From Hyphomonas sp. (lineage in GTDB: Bacteria > Pseudomonadota > Alphaproteobacteria > Caulobacterales > Hyphomonadaceae): DNA of 64,000 nt. The notes beneath the pieces are model-generated. The model saw only the letters and a program-made list of their open reading frames with translations. It was not told where the DNA came from and searched no databases. The position numbers and the translations under genes were made by a program. This document shows, in pieces, positions 26,356 to 34,679 of this stretch (positions are counted from its first letter, which is position 1; each line of letters starts with the position of its first letter). The stretch lies in contig NZ_JALHLS010000016.1 of NCBI RefSeq assembly GCF_022844445.1, positions 1 through 64,000 of the forward strand, in the 5' to 3' direction.

Positions 26356-26966
26356 GCGGGCTTTTCCTCTGTTTTCTGATTGTCCGGTCCACGGCCGGTG
26401 AAGCGGCGGAACTGGCCGAGCCGGTCTTCCGCTCGGCGCAGGCCCTTGTCGAGCGCGGCCATGGTGAGGGCGAAATCGCCGCTGGTCTCGCGCCGCCAGG
26501 CGCGTTCGGCCTGCGCGATGACGAGGGCGATGCCGATGCGCTTGAGGCTGGCGGGGGCGCCGCCATCATGGTCGAGACCCGCCGAGGCGAGCGCCCAGGC
26601 GGCGCTGGCATGGCGGTGGTTCGGAAGGCGCACGACATGGGTGAGCGAGGTCTCGCGAAACTTCATGATGTTCACGAGGCCCGCGCGGTATGGCTCCATT
26701 GCTTCGAAACGCAGCATGATGACATCGAACAATCGCTCGCGCGGCGAGGCCTCATCCGGCACGCCTTCAGCGGACATGGCCTTGTCGAAATACCCGTCCA
26801 GCGCCTCGACCAGATCCTCGCGCGAGGCGACGCCATGGAAATCGGAAAGAGAGAGTTTCGCCTTGGCCGCGATGTCCGTGAGCGGAATATCGGACCATGG
26901 CCGCGACGCGGCGAGGTCAAGGGCGGCTTTCAGCCCTTTTTCGATGATCTTTTCAGCAGCCGCCAA
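26352..26966 (-). CDS. TetR-family transcriptional regulator
   Basis: 204-aa regulator. The N-terminal helix-turn-helix is visible in DIPLTDIAAKAKLSLSDFHGVASREDLVEALDGYFDKAM. The remainder is an all-helical ligand or dimerisation domain with LFDVIMLRFEAMEPYRAGLVNIMKF, a pattern also seen in COQ9-like proteins. The start is a TTG at 26966 with GGAGG 7 bases upstream. It overlaps the phosphotransferase gene by ATGA, so the two are expressed together. The target may be this operon. No effector is known. Confidence 0.8.
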   Translation of the reverse strand: MAAAEKIIEKGLKAALDLAASRPWSDIPLTDIAAKAKLSLSDFHGVASREDLVEALDGYFDKAMSAEGVPDEASPRERLFDVIMLRFEAMEPYRAGLVNIMKFRETSLTHVVRLPNHRHASAAWALASAGLDHDGGAPASLKRIGIALVIAQAERAWRRETSGDFALTMAALDKGLRRAEDRLGQFRRFTGRGPDNQKTEEKPA

Positions 26967-26984
26967 GGCGGGCCTCCCGGGGTT

Positions 26985-27794
26985 TCAGTCCGCCTCCTTT
27001 GACAGCTGCCGGTCGCGGGTGGCGGCGGCGCGCAGGGCGTCTCTAAGCAACCTCGGCATCCCACCCGTGTCCATGAGGATGTCAAGGGCTGCCTGGGTGG
27101 TGCCGCCGGGGGAAGTAACCGCGCGGCGGAGGGATTCGGGGCTGTCGGGGCTCATCGCCATCAGCGCAGCGGCGCCCTCGACGGTGCGGCGGGCAAGGCG
27201 CTGGGCGAGTTCGCGCGGCAGGCCTTCGGACTCGCCAGCCTCGGCCATCGTCTCGGCGAGGAGAAAGAGATAGGCGGGGCCGCTTCCCGAAAGGGCCGTG
27301 ACAGCGGACATCATCTGCTCGTCCACGGGTCCGTGGACATCGCCCAGCGGCTCAAGCAGGCCGCGGGTGGTTTCAAGGTCGGCGGCGGCGAGGCCCGGCG
27401 CGGCGGAGAAGACCGTGATCCCCTGCCCGATGGCGCCCGGCGTGTTGGGCATGGCGCGCACGACGCGGGCGGTGCCGAGGCGGCGGGAAATCTGCGCAAT
27501 GCGCACCCCCGCCATGATCGAGACGACGAGCGTCTTGGGGCCGACAAAAGCAGAGGCGGCTTCAGCGATGCCGGAGAAGGCCTGCGGCTTGACCGCGAGG
27601 ACAAGGATTGCGGCCGGCGCCGGAGGCGCGTTGAGACGGATCTTGCCCGCTTCGGCCCAGGCAGAGACGTCCGCTGAAGGATTTGGCTCGATAACGGTGA
27701 TGACGCGTTTCGGCTTGGCCTTCAGCCAGCCGCGCGCAAGGGCAGCGCCCATGCGCCCGGCGCCGAACAGGACAAGGGATGGCGCGCCAGCCAC
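26985..27794 (-). CDS. proC: pyrroline-5-carboxylate reductase
   Basis: 269-aa NAD(P)H-dependent enzyme performing the last step of proline synthesis. The N-terminal dinucleotide fold is LVLFGAGRMGAALARGWL, followed by ILVLAVKPQAF and the family motif VVRAMPNTPGAIGQGITVF. The C-terminal signature is MSAVTALSGSGPAYLFLLAETMAEAGESEGLPRELAQRLARRTVEGAAALM, then SPGGTTQAALDIL. The start is GTG at 27794 with GAGG just upstream, 7 bp after the ybjN stop. Confidence 0.96.
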   Translation of the reverse strand: MAGAPSLVLFGAGRMGAALARGWLKAKPKRVITVIEPNPSADVSAWAEAGKIRLNAPPAPAAILVLAVKPQAFSGIAEAASAFVGPKTLVVSIMAGVRIAQISRRLGTARVVRAMPNTPGAIGQGITVFSAAPGLAAADLETTRGLLEPLGDVHGPVDEQMMSAVTALSGSGPAYLFLLAETMAEAGESEGLPRELAQRLARRTVEGAAALMAMSPDSPESLRRAVTSPGGTTQAALDILMDTGGMPRLLRDALRAAATRDRQLSKEAD

Positions 27795-27801
27795 CCCGGC
27801 C

Positions 27802-28305
27802 TCAGGCTTCGCCGTGGGTTTCGAACATCACCGCATCGATGGCTTCGCGCGGCGACTTGCCGGCCCAGACAAGGAAGTTGAAGGCCGGCATGAACCGGTC
27901 GGCCGCACTTACGGCGGCCGCCAGGACAGCGCGGACCTCGCCTTGCGTGACTTCCTCGCGGCCTTCCATCGGGAAAGTGTAGCGGAAGATGATGACCCCG
28001 TCGTCCGACCAGAAATCGAAGTGGCCGACCCAGAGGCGCTCGTTGGCGAGCATCACGAGCTCGGCGATGGCGCTGCGCTTGGCGGCCATGGCCTTCACGT
28101 CGAGCGTCAGGGAGAAATGGATGGCGGACGGCTCCGGCCGGTAGGCGAACAGGGCGCCCATGTCGCCCCAGCGCGTTTCGGCGACGACCTGCAGGGTGCC
28201 TTCCTCGTCGCGCTCGTAGGGCCAGTTGGCGGCTTCGAGCACGACTTCCACGAGATCGAGCGGGTCGATGTCGAAGTCCTGGCTGCGATCGAGGTCAAGG
28301 CTCAT
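27802..28305 (-). CDS. YbjN domain-containing protein
   Basis: 167-aa protein with the YbjN/type III chaperone-like fold. Conserved positions include LVEVVLEAANWPYERDEEGTLQVVAETRWGDMGALFAYRPE and the C-terminal VRAVLAAAVSAADRFMPAFNFLVWAGKSPREAIDAVMFETHGEA. GGAGG precedes the ATG at 28305. It lies 7 bp upstream of proC, a pairing seen in many alphaproteobacteria. YbjN affects motility and stress in enterobacteria by an unclear mechanism. Confidence 0.88.
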   Translation of the reverse strand: MSLDLDRSQDFDIDPLDLVEVVLEAANWPYERDEEGTLQVVAETRWGDMGALFAYRPEPSAIHFSLTLDVKAMAAKRSAIAELVMLANERLWVGHFDFWSDDGVIIFRYTFPMEGREEVTQGEVRAVLAAAVSAADRFMPAFNFLVWAGKSPREAIDAVMFETHGEA

Positions 28306-28418
28306 TCGGAGGCCTCCGCATCTGGGTTAACGTGATTGGCGCGGGATTCGTATGACAAATCCACCTCCGAACAAATCGGGCGGCCCGGGGCTTGTCCATG
28401 GGGTTGCGCAGTGGGGGA

Positions 28419-28679
28419 TCAGGATTTCGTGGAATTCGCCTGCCCCGCTTCGAGGGCGGCGATGCGCGCCTCGAGGGTTTCAACCCGGTCCAGCGCGGCA
28501 GTCGCGATGGCCTTGAGGGCCTCCACTTCGTCGCGTCCGGCAAGATCCATGTCGGCAATCAGGGCGCGCACGCGCGCCTGCGCGGCGGTTTTGGCTTCTT
28601 CGCCCGCTGCGCGGGCGGCGCCGAGTGCGCCGGTCATCAGGCTGGCGATGTCATCGAGCAGTGGATTTGTGCCTGCCAT
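28419..28679 (-). CDS. ubiK: UbiK family accessory factor (BMFP domain)
   Basis: 86-aa small coiled-coil protein. It starts MAGTNPLLDDIASLMTGALGAARAAGEEAKTAAQARVRALIADMDLAGRDEVEALKAIATAALDRVETLEARIAALE, the BMFP/YqiC pattern. UbiK assists aerobic ubiquinone assembly in enterobacteria by organising the Ubi complex. AAGGAG lies 7 bases before the ATG at 28679. It is divergent from lgt, which starts 76 bp away. Confidence 0.88.
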   Translation of the reverse strand: MAGTNPLLDDIASLMTGALGAARAAGEEAKTAAQARVRALIADMDLAGRDEVEALKAIATAALDRVETLEARIAALEAGQANSTKS

Positions 28680-28755
28680 GCGGCTACTCCTTCGCGCCGG
28701 GAATGCCGGATCGCCTATCAGATAAGGCGCCGGCCAGACAGGGAAAAGACGCCGC

Positions 28756-29709
28756 ATGACCGAACTGCTGACGATGATGGGCGTTTACCTTACCCAGGCC
28801 GTCCTCACCTTCCCCGAATGGAGCCCGGCGCTGGTTTCCTTCGATCTCGGGTTCATTGGCCTCGGTGAGTTCCATCTGCGCTGGTATGCGCTCGGCTATA
28901 TCGCCGGCATCGGCGGGGCCTGGTGGTACGGCTCGCAGCTGCTGAAACGCGAGAGCCTGTGGGGCGGCAAGGCTCCGCTGAACCAGGACGGTCTCGACGA
29001 CCTGATGTTCTGGATCATCATCGGCATCATCCTCGGCGGCCGGCTTGGCTATGTCCTGTTCTACATGGTCCCCTACCAGATGGAGACGCTGGCCGCGGAC
29101 CCGCTGACGGTCATACGGATCTGGGACGGCGGCATGGCCTTCCACGGCGGCATCCTGGGCGTCGCCGTCGTCCTGTGGTTCTTTGCGGCGAAGCGCGGTG
29201 TGCGGCTGCTCTCCGTCGGCGACATTGCCGGGGTGACGGCGCCGATCGGCATCGGCCTCGTGCGGATCGCGAACTTCACCAATGCAGAACTCTATGGCCG
29301 GCACACGGACGCGCCGGTCGGGATGGTTTTTCCGGAAGGCTATGTGCCGGGCTCAACCCCGCCGGCCTTCAACTGGGACACCGACAAGTGGGTTTATGCG
29401 GGCAATGAAATGGCGCGCCACCCGAGCCAGCTTTATGAATCGGTCCTCGAAGGCTGGCTGCCGCTGATCGTGCTGTCGATCCTGATCTGGAAGTTCGGCG
29501 CACTGAAGCGGCCTGGCCTCGTGGCCGGTCTGTTCCTGATCATGTACGGCGTCGGCCGGTCGGTCGCCGAGAACTTCCGGGAGCCCGACGCTTTTGTCAG
29601 CGGATTGCCGGAATGGCTGACCATGGGGATGATCCTCTCCGTGCCGATGTGGGTGGGCGGCGCCTGGCTGATCTGGAACGCCTTGAAACAGAAGGAAAAG
29701 CGCGTATAA
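28756..29709 (+). CDS. lgt: prolipoprotein diacylglyceryl transferase
   Basis: 317-aa inner-membrane enzyme that moves diacylglycerol from phosphatidylglycerol to the lipobox cysteine, the first lipoprotein-maturation step. About seven membrane segments are visible. Family motifs: LRWYALGYIAGI, GGRLGYVLFY, RIWDGGMAFHGGILGV, the Lgt signature GLVRIANFTNAELYGR, HPSQLYE and GVGRSVAENFREPDAF. Length is normal. Confidence 0.96.
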   Translation: MTELLTMMGVYLTQAVLTFPEWSPALVSFDLGFIGLGEFHLRWYALGYIAGIGGAWWYGSQLLKRESLWGGKAPLNQDGLDDLMFWIIIGIILGGRLGYVLFYMVPYQMETLAADPLTVIRIWDGGMAFHGGILGVAVVLWFFAAKRGVRLLSVGDIAGVTAPIGIGLVRIANFTNAELYGRHTDAPVGMVFPEGYVPGSTPPAFNWDTDKWVYAGNEMARHPSQLYESVLEGWLPLIVLSILIWKFGALKRPGLVAGLFLIMYGVGRSVAENFREPDAFVSGLPEWLTMGMILSVPMWVGGAWLIWNALKQKEKRV

Positions 29710-29767
29710 AATTCGTTGATAAGTAAAACTACCTAGTCACAACGCGCGATCCCGGGGGAGGCGCCAG

Positions 29768-30124
29768 ATGCGAGCGGATAGCCTCTACAAGCTCACGGCA
29801 GCGTGCCTGATCACGCATGAGCTGGATTCGATCATGCGAATGGTGATGGCGCCGGACCCGTTCAGCGCCTTCTCCCATCTTGAACAGATGATCTACATGT
29901 GGGGCCACATCCCGGTCGTGATCGGCCTCCTTTTCATTGCGCAGAGCACCTACAGGTCCTCGATCCGCTATGGCACGTGCGTCTTCGCAGTCGCGCATGT
30001 CGGTCTGCACTGGATTGGCCGGGATGCGGCGTTCCATGATTTAGGGACCATGGCGAGCTGGGTGCTGATCCTGCTGGCCGGCATCTTTGGTGCGGCCTAT
30101 CTCGTCCCCGCAAAAGCGCGTTGA
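29768..30124 (+). CDS. small integral membrane protein, unknown function
   Basis: 118 aa with about four hydrophobic segments: around residues 5-20, 44-58 (HIPVVIGLLFIAQ), 68-82 and 92-113 (MASWVLILLAGIFGAAYLVPA). Conserved-looking polar residues include THELDSI near residue 16 and HVGLHWIGRDAAFHD. GGAGG lies 6 bases before the ATG. It is followed 27 bp later by the NDUFAF7-like methyltransferase, possibly as an operon. No family could be named with confidence. Confidence 0.7.
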   Translation: MRADSLYKLTAACLITHELDSIMRMVMAPDPFSAFSHLEQMIYMWGHIPVVIGLLFIAQSTYRSSIRYGTCVFAVAHVGLHWIGRDAAFHDLGTMASWVLILLAGIFGAAYLVPAKAR

Positions 30125-30151
30125 AACGCGTCGAAGGGAACTGAGTGAGCC

Positions 30152-31198
30152 ATGACGATTGAAAACCGGCTGGTGCGCCTGATCGAGACAGGCGGCCCGA
30201 TTCCCCTCTCCACTTTCATGCAGATTGCCCTTCACGATCCGCAGGACGGCTACTATGCCGTCCGGCCGGGCATCGGGCGGGACTTCACGACCGCACCGGA
30301 GACCAGCCAGGTGTTCGGCGAGCTGATCGGCCTTTGGCTGGTCCACGAGTGGCGGGCGATCGGCACGCCCGAGACCTTCCAGCTGGTCGAGATCGGCCCG
30401 GGACGCGGGCAGCTGATGCTCGACGCGCTGCGGGTGGCCGGCGCTGCCGGTGGCAAAGCCTTCGCGGACGCCGCGCGCCTTGTCTTCGTGGAGCCGAGCG
30501 CGGTTCTGAAACGCACGCTGGGAGAGATGTTCGCGCCGTTGTCGCCGCAGTTTGCCCGGACATTGGCCGAAGTGCCGGCCGGGCCGGCGCTGATCGTGGC
30601 GAACGAGTACCTGGACTGCCTGCCCGCGCGCCAGTTCCGCCGGTCCGATGGCGGTTGGCGCGAGTGCGTCATCGGCCTCGGTGAGGAGCGCCGACTGGTG
30701 TTCGGCCTTGCCGCCGACGAGCCGCGCCCGCCGCAGGGCGCTTCGCTCGATGGCGAGGTCGTAGAGGTGCAGGCGGGACTGGACCTGGTGGTGGCTGATC
30801 TGGTTTCGCGTGCGGCGCCGGTACGGGCGCTGTTTATCGATTACGGGCCGGATGACCGCGCGCCGGGCGATACGCTGCGCGCCTTCCGCGACGGGCGGCA
30901 GGTGAGCCCACTGGAGACTCCGGGGATGAGTGACCTGACGGTGGACGTGGATTTCGGGCGGCTGGCACGCCTCGCAGCGGCCGGCGGCCTCGATGTGGCG
31001 GGGCCGGCGCCGCAAGGCATGTTCCTGCTCGGCCTCGGCGCGCAGGCGCGGCTGAACCAGCTGGTGGCGGCCAATCCGGACGACGCCGAGACCGTGTTTG
31101 CCGCGGCTCGCAAACTGATCGACCCCGCCGACATGGGCGCGCGGTTCAAGGCGATCTGCCTGTCGTCGAAGGGCCTCGCGAAACCGGCGGGATTCTAG
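30152..31198 (+). CDS. class I SAM-dependent methyltransferase, NDUFAF7/MidA family
   Basis: 348 aa. The family N-terminus is visible: GPIPLSTFMQIALHDPQDGYYAVRPGIGRDFTTAPETSQVFGELIGLWLVHEW. The SAM motif FQLVEIGPGRGQLMLDALR follows, then IVANEYLDCLPARQF and ALFIDYGPDD. In mitochondria NDUFAF7 dimethylates an arginine of a complex I subunit. Alphaproteobacterial homologues are presumed to act on the equivalent Nuo subunit, but this is family inference. In many alphaproteobacteria this gene follows lgt, as here with one small gene between. Confidence 0.92.
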   Translation: MTIENRLVRLIETGGPIPLSTFMQIALHDPQDGYYAVRPGIGRDFTTAPETSQVFGELIGLWLVHEWRAIGTPETFQLVEIGPGRGQLMLDALRVAGAAGGKAFADAARLVFVEPSAVLKRTLGEMFAPLSPQFARTLAEVPAGPALIVANEYLDCLPARQFRRSDGGWRECVIGLGEERRLVFGLAADEPRPPQGASLDGEVVEVQAGLDLVVADLVSRAAPVRALFIDYGPDDRAPGDTLRAFRDGRQVSPLETPGMSDLTVDVDFGRLARLAAAGGLDVAGPAPQGMFLLGLGAQARLNQLVAANPDDAETVFAAARKLIDPADMGARFKAICLSSKGLAKPAGF

Positions 31199-31267
31199 CC
31201 TATTGGCACGCAGCCGGGTTGCCCCCATCTGATGGGCAGCCCGCAAGCCACCCGAAGGACACCTCCC

Positions 31268-32278
31268 ATGACCGAACTCTCCATTCTGGAACTGGGACGT
31301 GTGCGCGAAGGCTTCACCCGCGCCGACGCGCTGAACGAGGCGCGGCGCCTGGCGCAGCATGCCGAAGCATTGGGCTACAAGCGCTTCTGGGTGGCTGAGC
31401 ATCACAACATGGCGGCGGTGACGACGGCGGCCACCTCGCTGGTGATTTCGCACATAGCCGCGGGCACCAAGACGATCCGCGTCGGCGCCGGCGGCATCAT
31501 GCTACCGAACCATTCACCTTATGTGATCGCCGAACAGTTCGGTACGCTCGAGGCGCTCTATCCTGGCCGGATCGACCTCGGTCTCGGCCGGGCGCCGGGC
31601 ACCGACCAGAACACGCTGCGGGCGCTGCGGCGGGATCCGTCCGCCTCTGAACATTTCCAGCAGGACGTGCTGGAGCTTCAGGCCTGGCTCGGACCGTTGC
31701 GTGAGGGTCAGCGGATTGAAGCTGTACCCGGATCAAATTCCAACGTGCCGCTGTGGATCCTTGGCTCCAGCCTCTATGGCGCGCAGATGGCGGCAGCGTA
31801 TGGCTTCCCGTTCGGCTTTGCCTCGCACTTTGCGCCGCAGATGCTGGACCAGGCGCTGGCGATCTACCGTGGCAGTTTCCGCCCGTCTAAACATCTACCG
31901 AAACCCTACGCTCTGATCGGTGTGAACATCATCGCCGCAGAGACGACCGAAGAGGCGAAGTATCTCGCGACCTCGCAGCAGATGTCGTTTGCTAACCTCG
32001 TGCGCGGCGAGCGCAAGCTCACCCAGCCGCCCATCGACGACATCGACACCTACTGGACGCCGGTCGAGCGCGCGCAGGCCTCCGCGATGCTGAACTTCAG
32101 TATTATTGGCGATGCCGCCGCCGTGCGCAGAGGCATCGACGCGCTGCTGGAACGTACGCAGGCGGATGAACTGATGGTTGTCTCCGACATGTACGACCAG
32201 GAGAAGCGGCGCCGCTCGTTCGAGATCATCGCCGGCGTGATGGCCGGGCGGAAAGCGGACGTGCGGGCTGACGCCTGA
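31268..32278 (+). CDS. LLM class flavin-dependent oxidoreductase
   Basis: 336-aa luciferase-like monooxygenase. Conserved stretches are ALGYKRFWVAEHHNM near residue 41, ISHIAAGTKTIRVGAGGIMLPNHSPYVIAEQFGTLEALYPGRIDLGLGRAPGTDQ, and VPLWILGSSLYGAQMAAAYGFPFGFASHF. These match the group typified by E. coli YhbW. The ATG at 31268 follows GAAGGACACC. It would use FMN with a separate reductase. Substrate unknown; it stands alone. Confidence 0.92.
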   Translation: MTELSILELGRVREGFTRADALNEARRLAQHAEALGYKRFWVAEHHNMAAVTTAATSLVISHIAAGTKTIRVGAGGIMLPNHSPYVIAEQFGTLEALYPGRIDLGLGRAPGTDQNTLRALRRDPSASEHFQQDVLELQAWLGPLREGQRIEAVPGSNSNVPLWILGSSLYGAQMAAAYGFPFGFASHFAPQMLDQALAIYRGSFRPSKHLPKPYALIGVNIIAAETTEEAKYLATSQQMSFANLVRGERKLTQPPIDDIDTYWTPVERAQASAMLNFSIIGDAAAVRRGIDALLERTQADELMVVSDMYDQEKRRRSFEIIAGVMAGRKADVRADA

Positions 32279-32381
32279 CGGGCGGCGGCGCGCCCGAATT
32301 CTTTCCAGAGTTCAACTGGACAGACCGCGCGGAGTCGATTCTAACCGCAAGCCCAACGGGAATCGCAAGCAGGTTACCTCA

Positions 32382-33620
32382 ATGCTCAAATCGCTTACCG
32401 GCGCGCTCGCAGCCTTTGCCGTAAGTTGCCTGCCTGCGGCGCAGGCAAATCCGGTTCGCCTCGCACAGCTGGCCTCACCGGAAGTCGTCGCCTCCGTGCA
32501 GGAGCTGCGGATGGCAGCGACCCTTGAACAGGCGATGCAGACCGGCGATTTCGTCGGCCTTGCCGTGGCCGTGGTGCGCAATGGCGAAATCACGTTCATC
32601 GGCACCTATGGCGAAACGGAAATCGGCAATGGCGAGGCGGTGACGCCGGACACCGTGTTCCGGATTGCGTCGCTGTCCAAGGGGTTCGCGTCCAGCTTGG
32701 TGGCAATTGCGGTCAATGAAGGACGCCTCTCCCTGAGCGCGCCCGCGACCGGGATCGCGCCGGAGCTGGCGCTGGCTGGCGGCGCCGAGAAGTCGCTGAC
32801 GCTCGCGCACCTCCTGAGCCACCGGACGGGACTGCCGCCGAACGCGTATGACAACCTGCTGGAAGAAGGCATCGCACCTGAGCGGATCCTTCCGATGTTC
32901 CGGAAGGTGAAATCCATCTGCCCAGCCGCGGACTGCTACGCCTACCAGAACATCACCTATGATCTGGCGGGGCGCGCACTGGCCGACGCCTACAGCCTGC
33001 CTTATGCCAGCCTGGTCGAGCAGCGCTTGTTCCGCCCACTGAGCATGAAGACGGCCTCCTACGGCCTGGAGGGCCTGACGCGCACGAACAACTGGGCCCG
33101 GCCGCACACCCGCAAACGCCAGACCGATCCGGCGAAACCGCCGCACCCCTGGACGATACTCGAGGTGAAGACGCCCTATTACGCCACACCCGCAGCGGGC
33201 GGCGTGAACGCGTCGATCCGCGACATGGCGCAATGGGCGAAGGCGCAGCTGGGGCATATGCCGGATGTGCTGGCGCCGGGCGCGCTGGGCCTGATCCACG
33301 CGCCGCAAGTCAGCACGCCGACAGAAACGCGGCGGATGCGGGAGGTGATGCCAGGACTGCGCGCGTCGCACTACGCCTACGGCTGGCGCGTTTATGACTA
33401 TGCGGGCCGCACCGTGATCGCGCATGGCGGATCGGTAGACGGATATGGCGCGCAGATCATGTTCGTGCCGGAGACGGACACCGGCATCATAGTGCTGTCG
33501 AACACGCGCTCAACGCGCGTGTGGGCGATTGCGCCGATGTTCCTTGACCTGACATTCGGCCTGCCGCCAAGGGACTGGCTGTTGCTGGAAGAAGCCGCCG
33601 CCCTCGGCGCAGCGCGCTGA
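32382..33620 (+). CDS. secreted serine hydrolase, class C beta-lactamase family
   Basis: 412-aa exported enzyme with signal peptide MLKSLTGALAAFAVSCLPAAQA. The SxxK motif is S97-L-S-K100 in VFRIASLSKGFAS. The YxN motif is in CYAYQNITYDLAGR, and the third motif is in VIAHGGSVDGYGAQIMFVPE (HGG in place of KTG). The HLLSHRTGLPPNAY block is the usual family marker. The HGG variant is frequent in peptidase/esterase members rather than true beta-lactamases. It is a single gene. Confidence 0.9.
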   Translation: MLKSLTGALAAFAVSCLPAAQANPVRLAQLASPEVVASVQELRMAATLEQAMQTGDFVGLAVAVVRNGEITFIGTYGETEIGNGEAVTPDTVFRIASLSKGFASSLVAIAVNEGRLSLSAPATGIAPELALAGGAEKSLTLAHLLSHRTGLPPNAYDNLLEEGIAPERILPMFRKVKSICPAADCYAYQNITYDLAGRALADAYSLPYASLVEQRLFRPLSMKTASYGLEGLTRTNNWARPHTRKRQTDPAKPPHPWTILEVKTPYYATPAAGGVNASIRDMAQWAKAQLGHMPDVLAPGALGLIHAPQVSTPTETRRMREVMPGLRASHYAYGWRVYDYAGRTVIAHGGSVDGYGAQIMFVPETDTGIIVLSNTRSTRVWAIAPMFLDLTFGLPPRDWLLLEEAAALGAAR

Positions 33621-33639
33621 GGCGCCGGCCTGCGAGACC

Positions 33640-33993
33640 TCAGGCAAGGTCGCGGATTTTCAGTTCGCAGGTCCTGTCGCGGGAGGCCGCAGCCTTGGCG
33701 AACGTCTCGTTCGGGAGGACGCCGTCATCCGGCGCAATTCCGCGCTCATCGGGCACCGTGGTGGAGCCCTCGCAATGGCCGACCGCGTTGAGGTGAACAC
33801 AGGCGTTGGTGACCCAGTCGCGCGCGCCTGCCCGCCCATCAGCGTCTCCACCCGGTCAGGCATCAGCACCACCGCGACGGCCTCCGACAGCGTCGAGGCG
33901 AACCGCGAGCTGGCCATCCGCTTTCAGGGCGGCGCCTTTCACCTTGGTTGCGCCGATTGTCGGGGCGACCCGTTGTGTCCAGTGAGACGTCAG
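33640..33993 (-). pseudogene. degenerate small gene with two compensating frameshifts
   Basis: The minus strand encodes three natural-looking pieces in order. First is LTSHWTQRVAPTIGATKVKG and ALKADGQLAVRLDA. Second, in another frame, is LSEAVAVVLMPDRVETLMGG. Third, back in the first frame, is RDWVTNACVHLNAVGHCEG and the rest to the stop at 33640. The shifts fall near 33885-33896 and in a CG repeat near 33818-33829. Without the shift the first frame meets a TGA. No ATG was found; a CTG at 33993 just after the holin-like stop is the only plausible start. Family not recognised. It may be a decaying gene or two sequencing errors. Confidence 0.5.
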
Positions 33994-33994
33994 A

Positions 33995-34393
33995 TCAGAG
34001 AACCGCCATCACCATCGATTGCAACTGGCGCATGGCGCGCCCCGGATCGCGAACGAGCGTATAGCCAAGCATCAGCGCTGCCAGGACGACAGCTGTCGGA
34101 TGTTTGCGGATCAGGGCCATGACGGCGTCGCCCGGGAGACCTGCGAGCATGTCGGCAGCGGCAGTCTTTACCTCTTCGGTTTCTTCTTCGACTTCCTCGC
34201 TTGGCCGGGACACGGCCCAAAGGGCAAGGAATGACAGGGCGGCGAGCAGGCCTGCCGCCGCCGCCAGGCCGCCGACGGGCCCAAGCCAGTTGGCGAGCGC
34301 CGCGATGAGGGCCTGACAGGCGATCGCAAAGGCGCCGAGGCCCAGAAGGACCCCGGCGACAGCAGTGAATACGCGCAACTTTATCGCGGACAC
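33995..34393 (-). CDS. phage-holin-like/YqjE-type membrane protein
   Basis: 132 aa. A tandem hydrophobic hairpin lies at about residues 8-60 (VAGVLLGLGAFAIACQALIAALANWLGPVGGLAAAAGLLAALSFLALWAV). A Glu-rich linker EEVEEETEEV follows, then a segment ALIRKHPTAVVLAALMLGYTLVRDP like the C-terminal anchors of DUF883/ElaB proteins. It starts 4 bp after the DUF883 gene stop. Such pairs are common in proteobacteria and are linked to stress and envelope function (ElaB/YqjD/YqjE group). Function inferred by context only. Confidence 0.7.
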   Translation of the reverse strand: MSAIKLRVFTAVAGVLLGLGAFAIACQALIAALANWLGPVGGLAAAAGLLAALSFLALWAVSRPSEEVEEETEEVKTAAADMLAGLPGDAVMALIRKHPTAVVLAALMLGYTLVRDPGRAMRQLQSMVMAVL

Positions 34394-34397
34394 CGGA

Positions 34398-34679
34398 TTA
34401 CTTCCGGAGAACGGCGATCAGAATACCGACGCCGAAAGCGATGCCGACGGCCGCAAGCGGGTTTTCGCGGATCTGATCAACAAGAAGCGCGCGCGCTTCC
34501 TTGGCCTTTACACCGGCGACATCTGCCATGTGCTTGCCTTTCTCGAGTGCTTCGTCGGCCTTGTCGGCGGCCGTTTCTGCAAACTCGGAGGCCCTGTTTG
34601 CAGCCTCATGGGCCATGGAAGGCTTGTCCGAAAAGGTCTTCGTGCGGCTGCCGGGAATCTGTGTCGTGGTATCGCTCAT
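34398..34679 (-). CDS. DUF883 (ElaB/YqjD-like) family protein
   Basis: 93-aa protein with a long charged helix, EAANRASEFAETAADKADEALEKGKHMADVAGVKAKEARALLVDQI. A C-terminal single membrane anchor follows, RENPLAAVGIAFGVGILIAVLRK, the family signature. ElaB/YqjD proteins are tail-anchored and in E. coli associate with ribosomes in stationary phase. The ATG at 34679 is preceded by GGAG at 6 bases, better than upstream alternatives. First gene of a pair with the holin-like gene. Confidence 0.85.
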   Translation of the reverse strand: MSDTTTQIPGSRTKTFSDKPSMAHEAANRASEFAETAADKADEALEKGKHMADVAGVKAKEARALLVDQIRENPLAAVGIAFGVGILIAVLRK

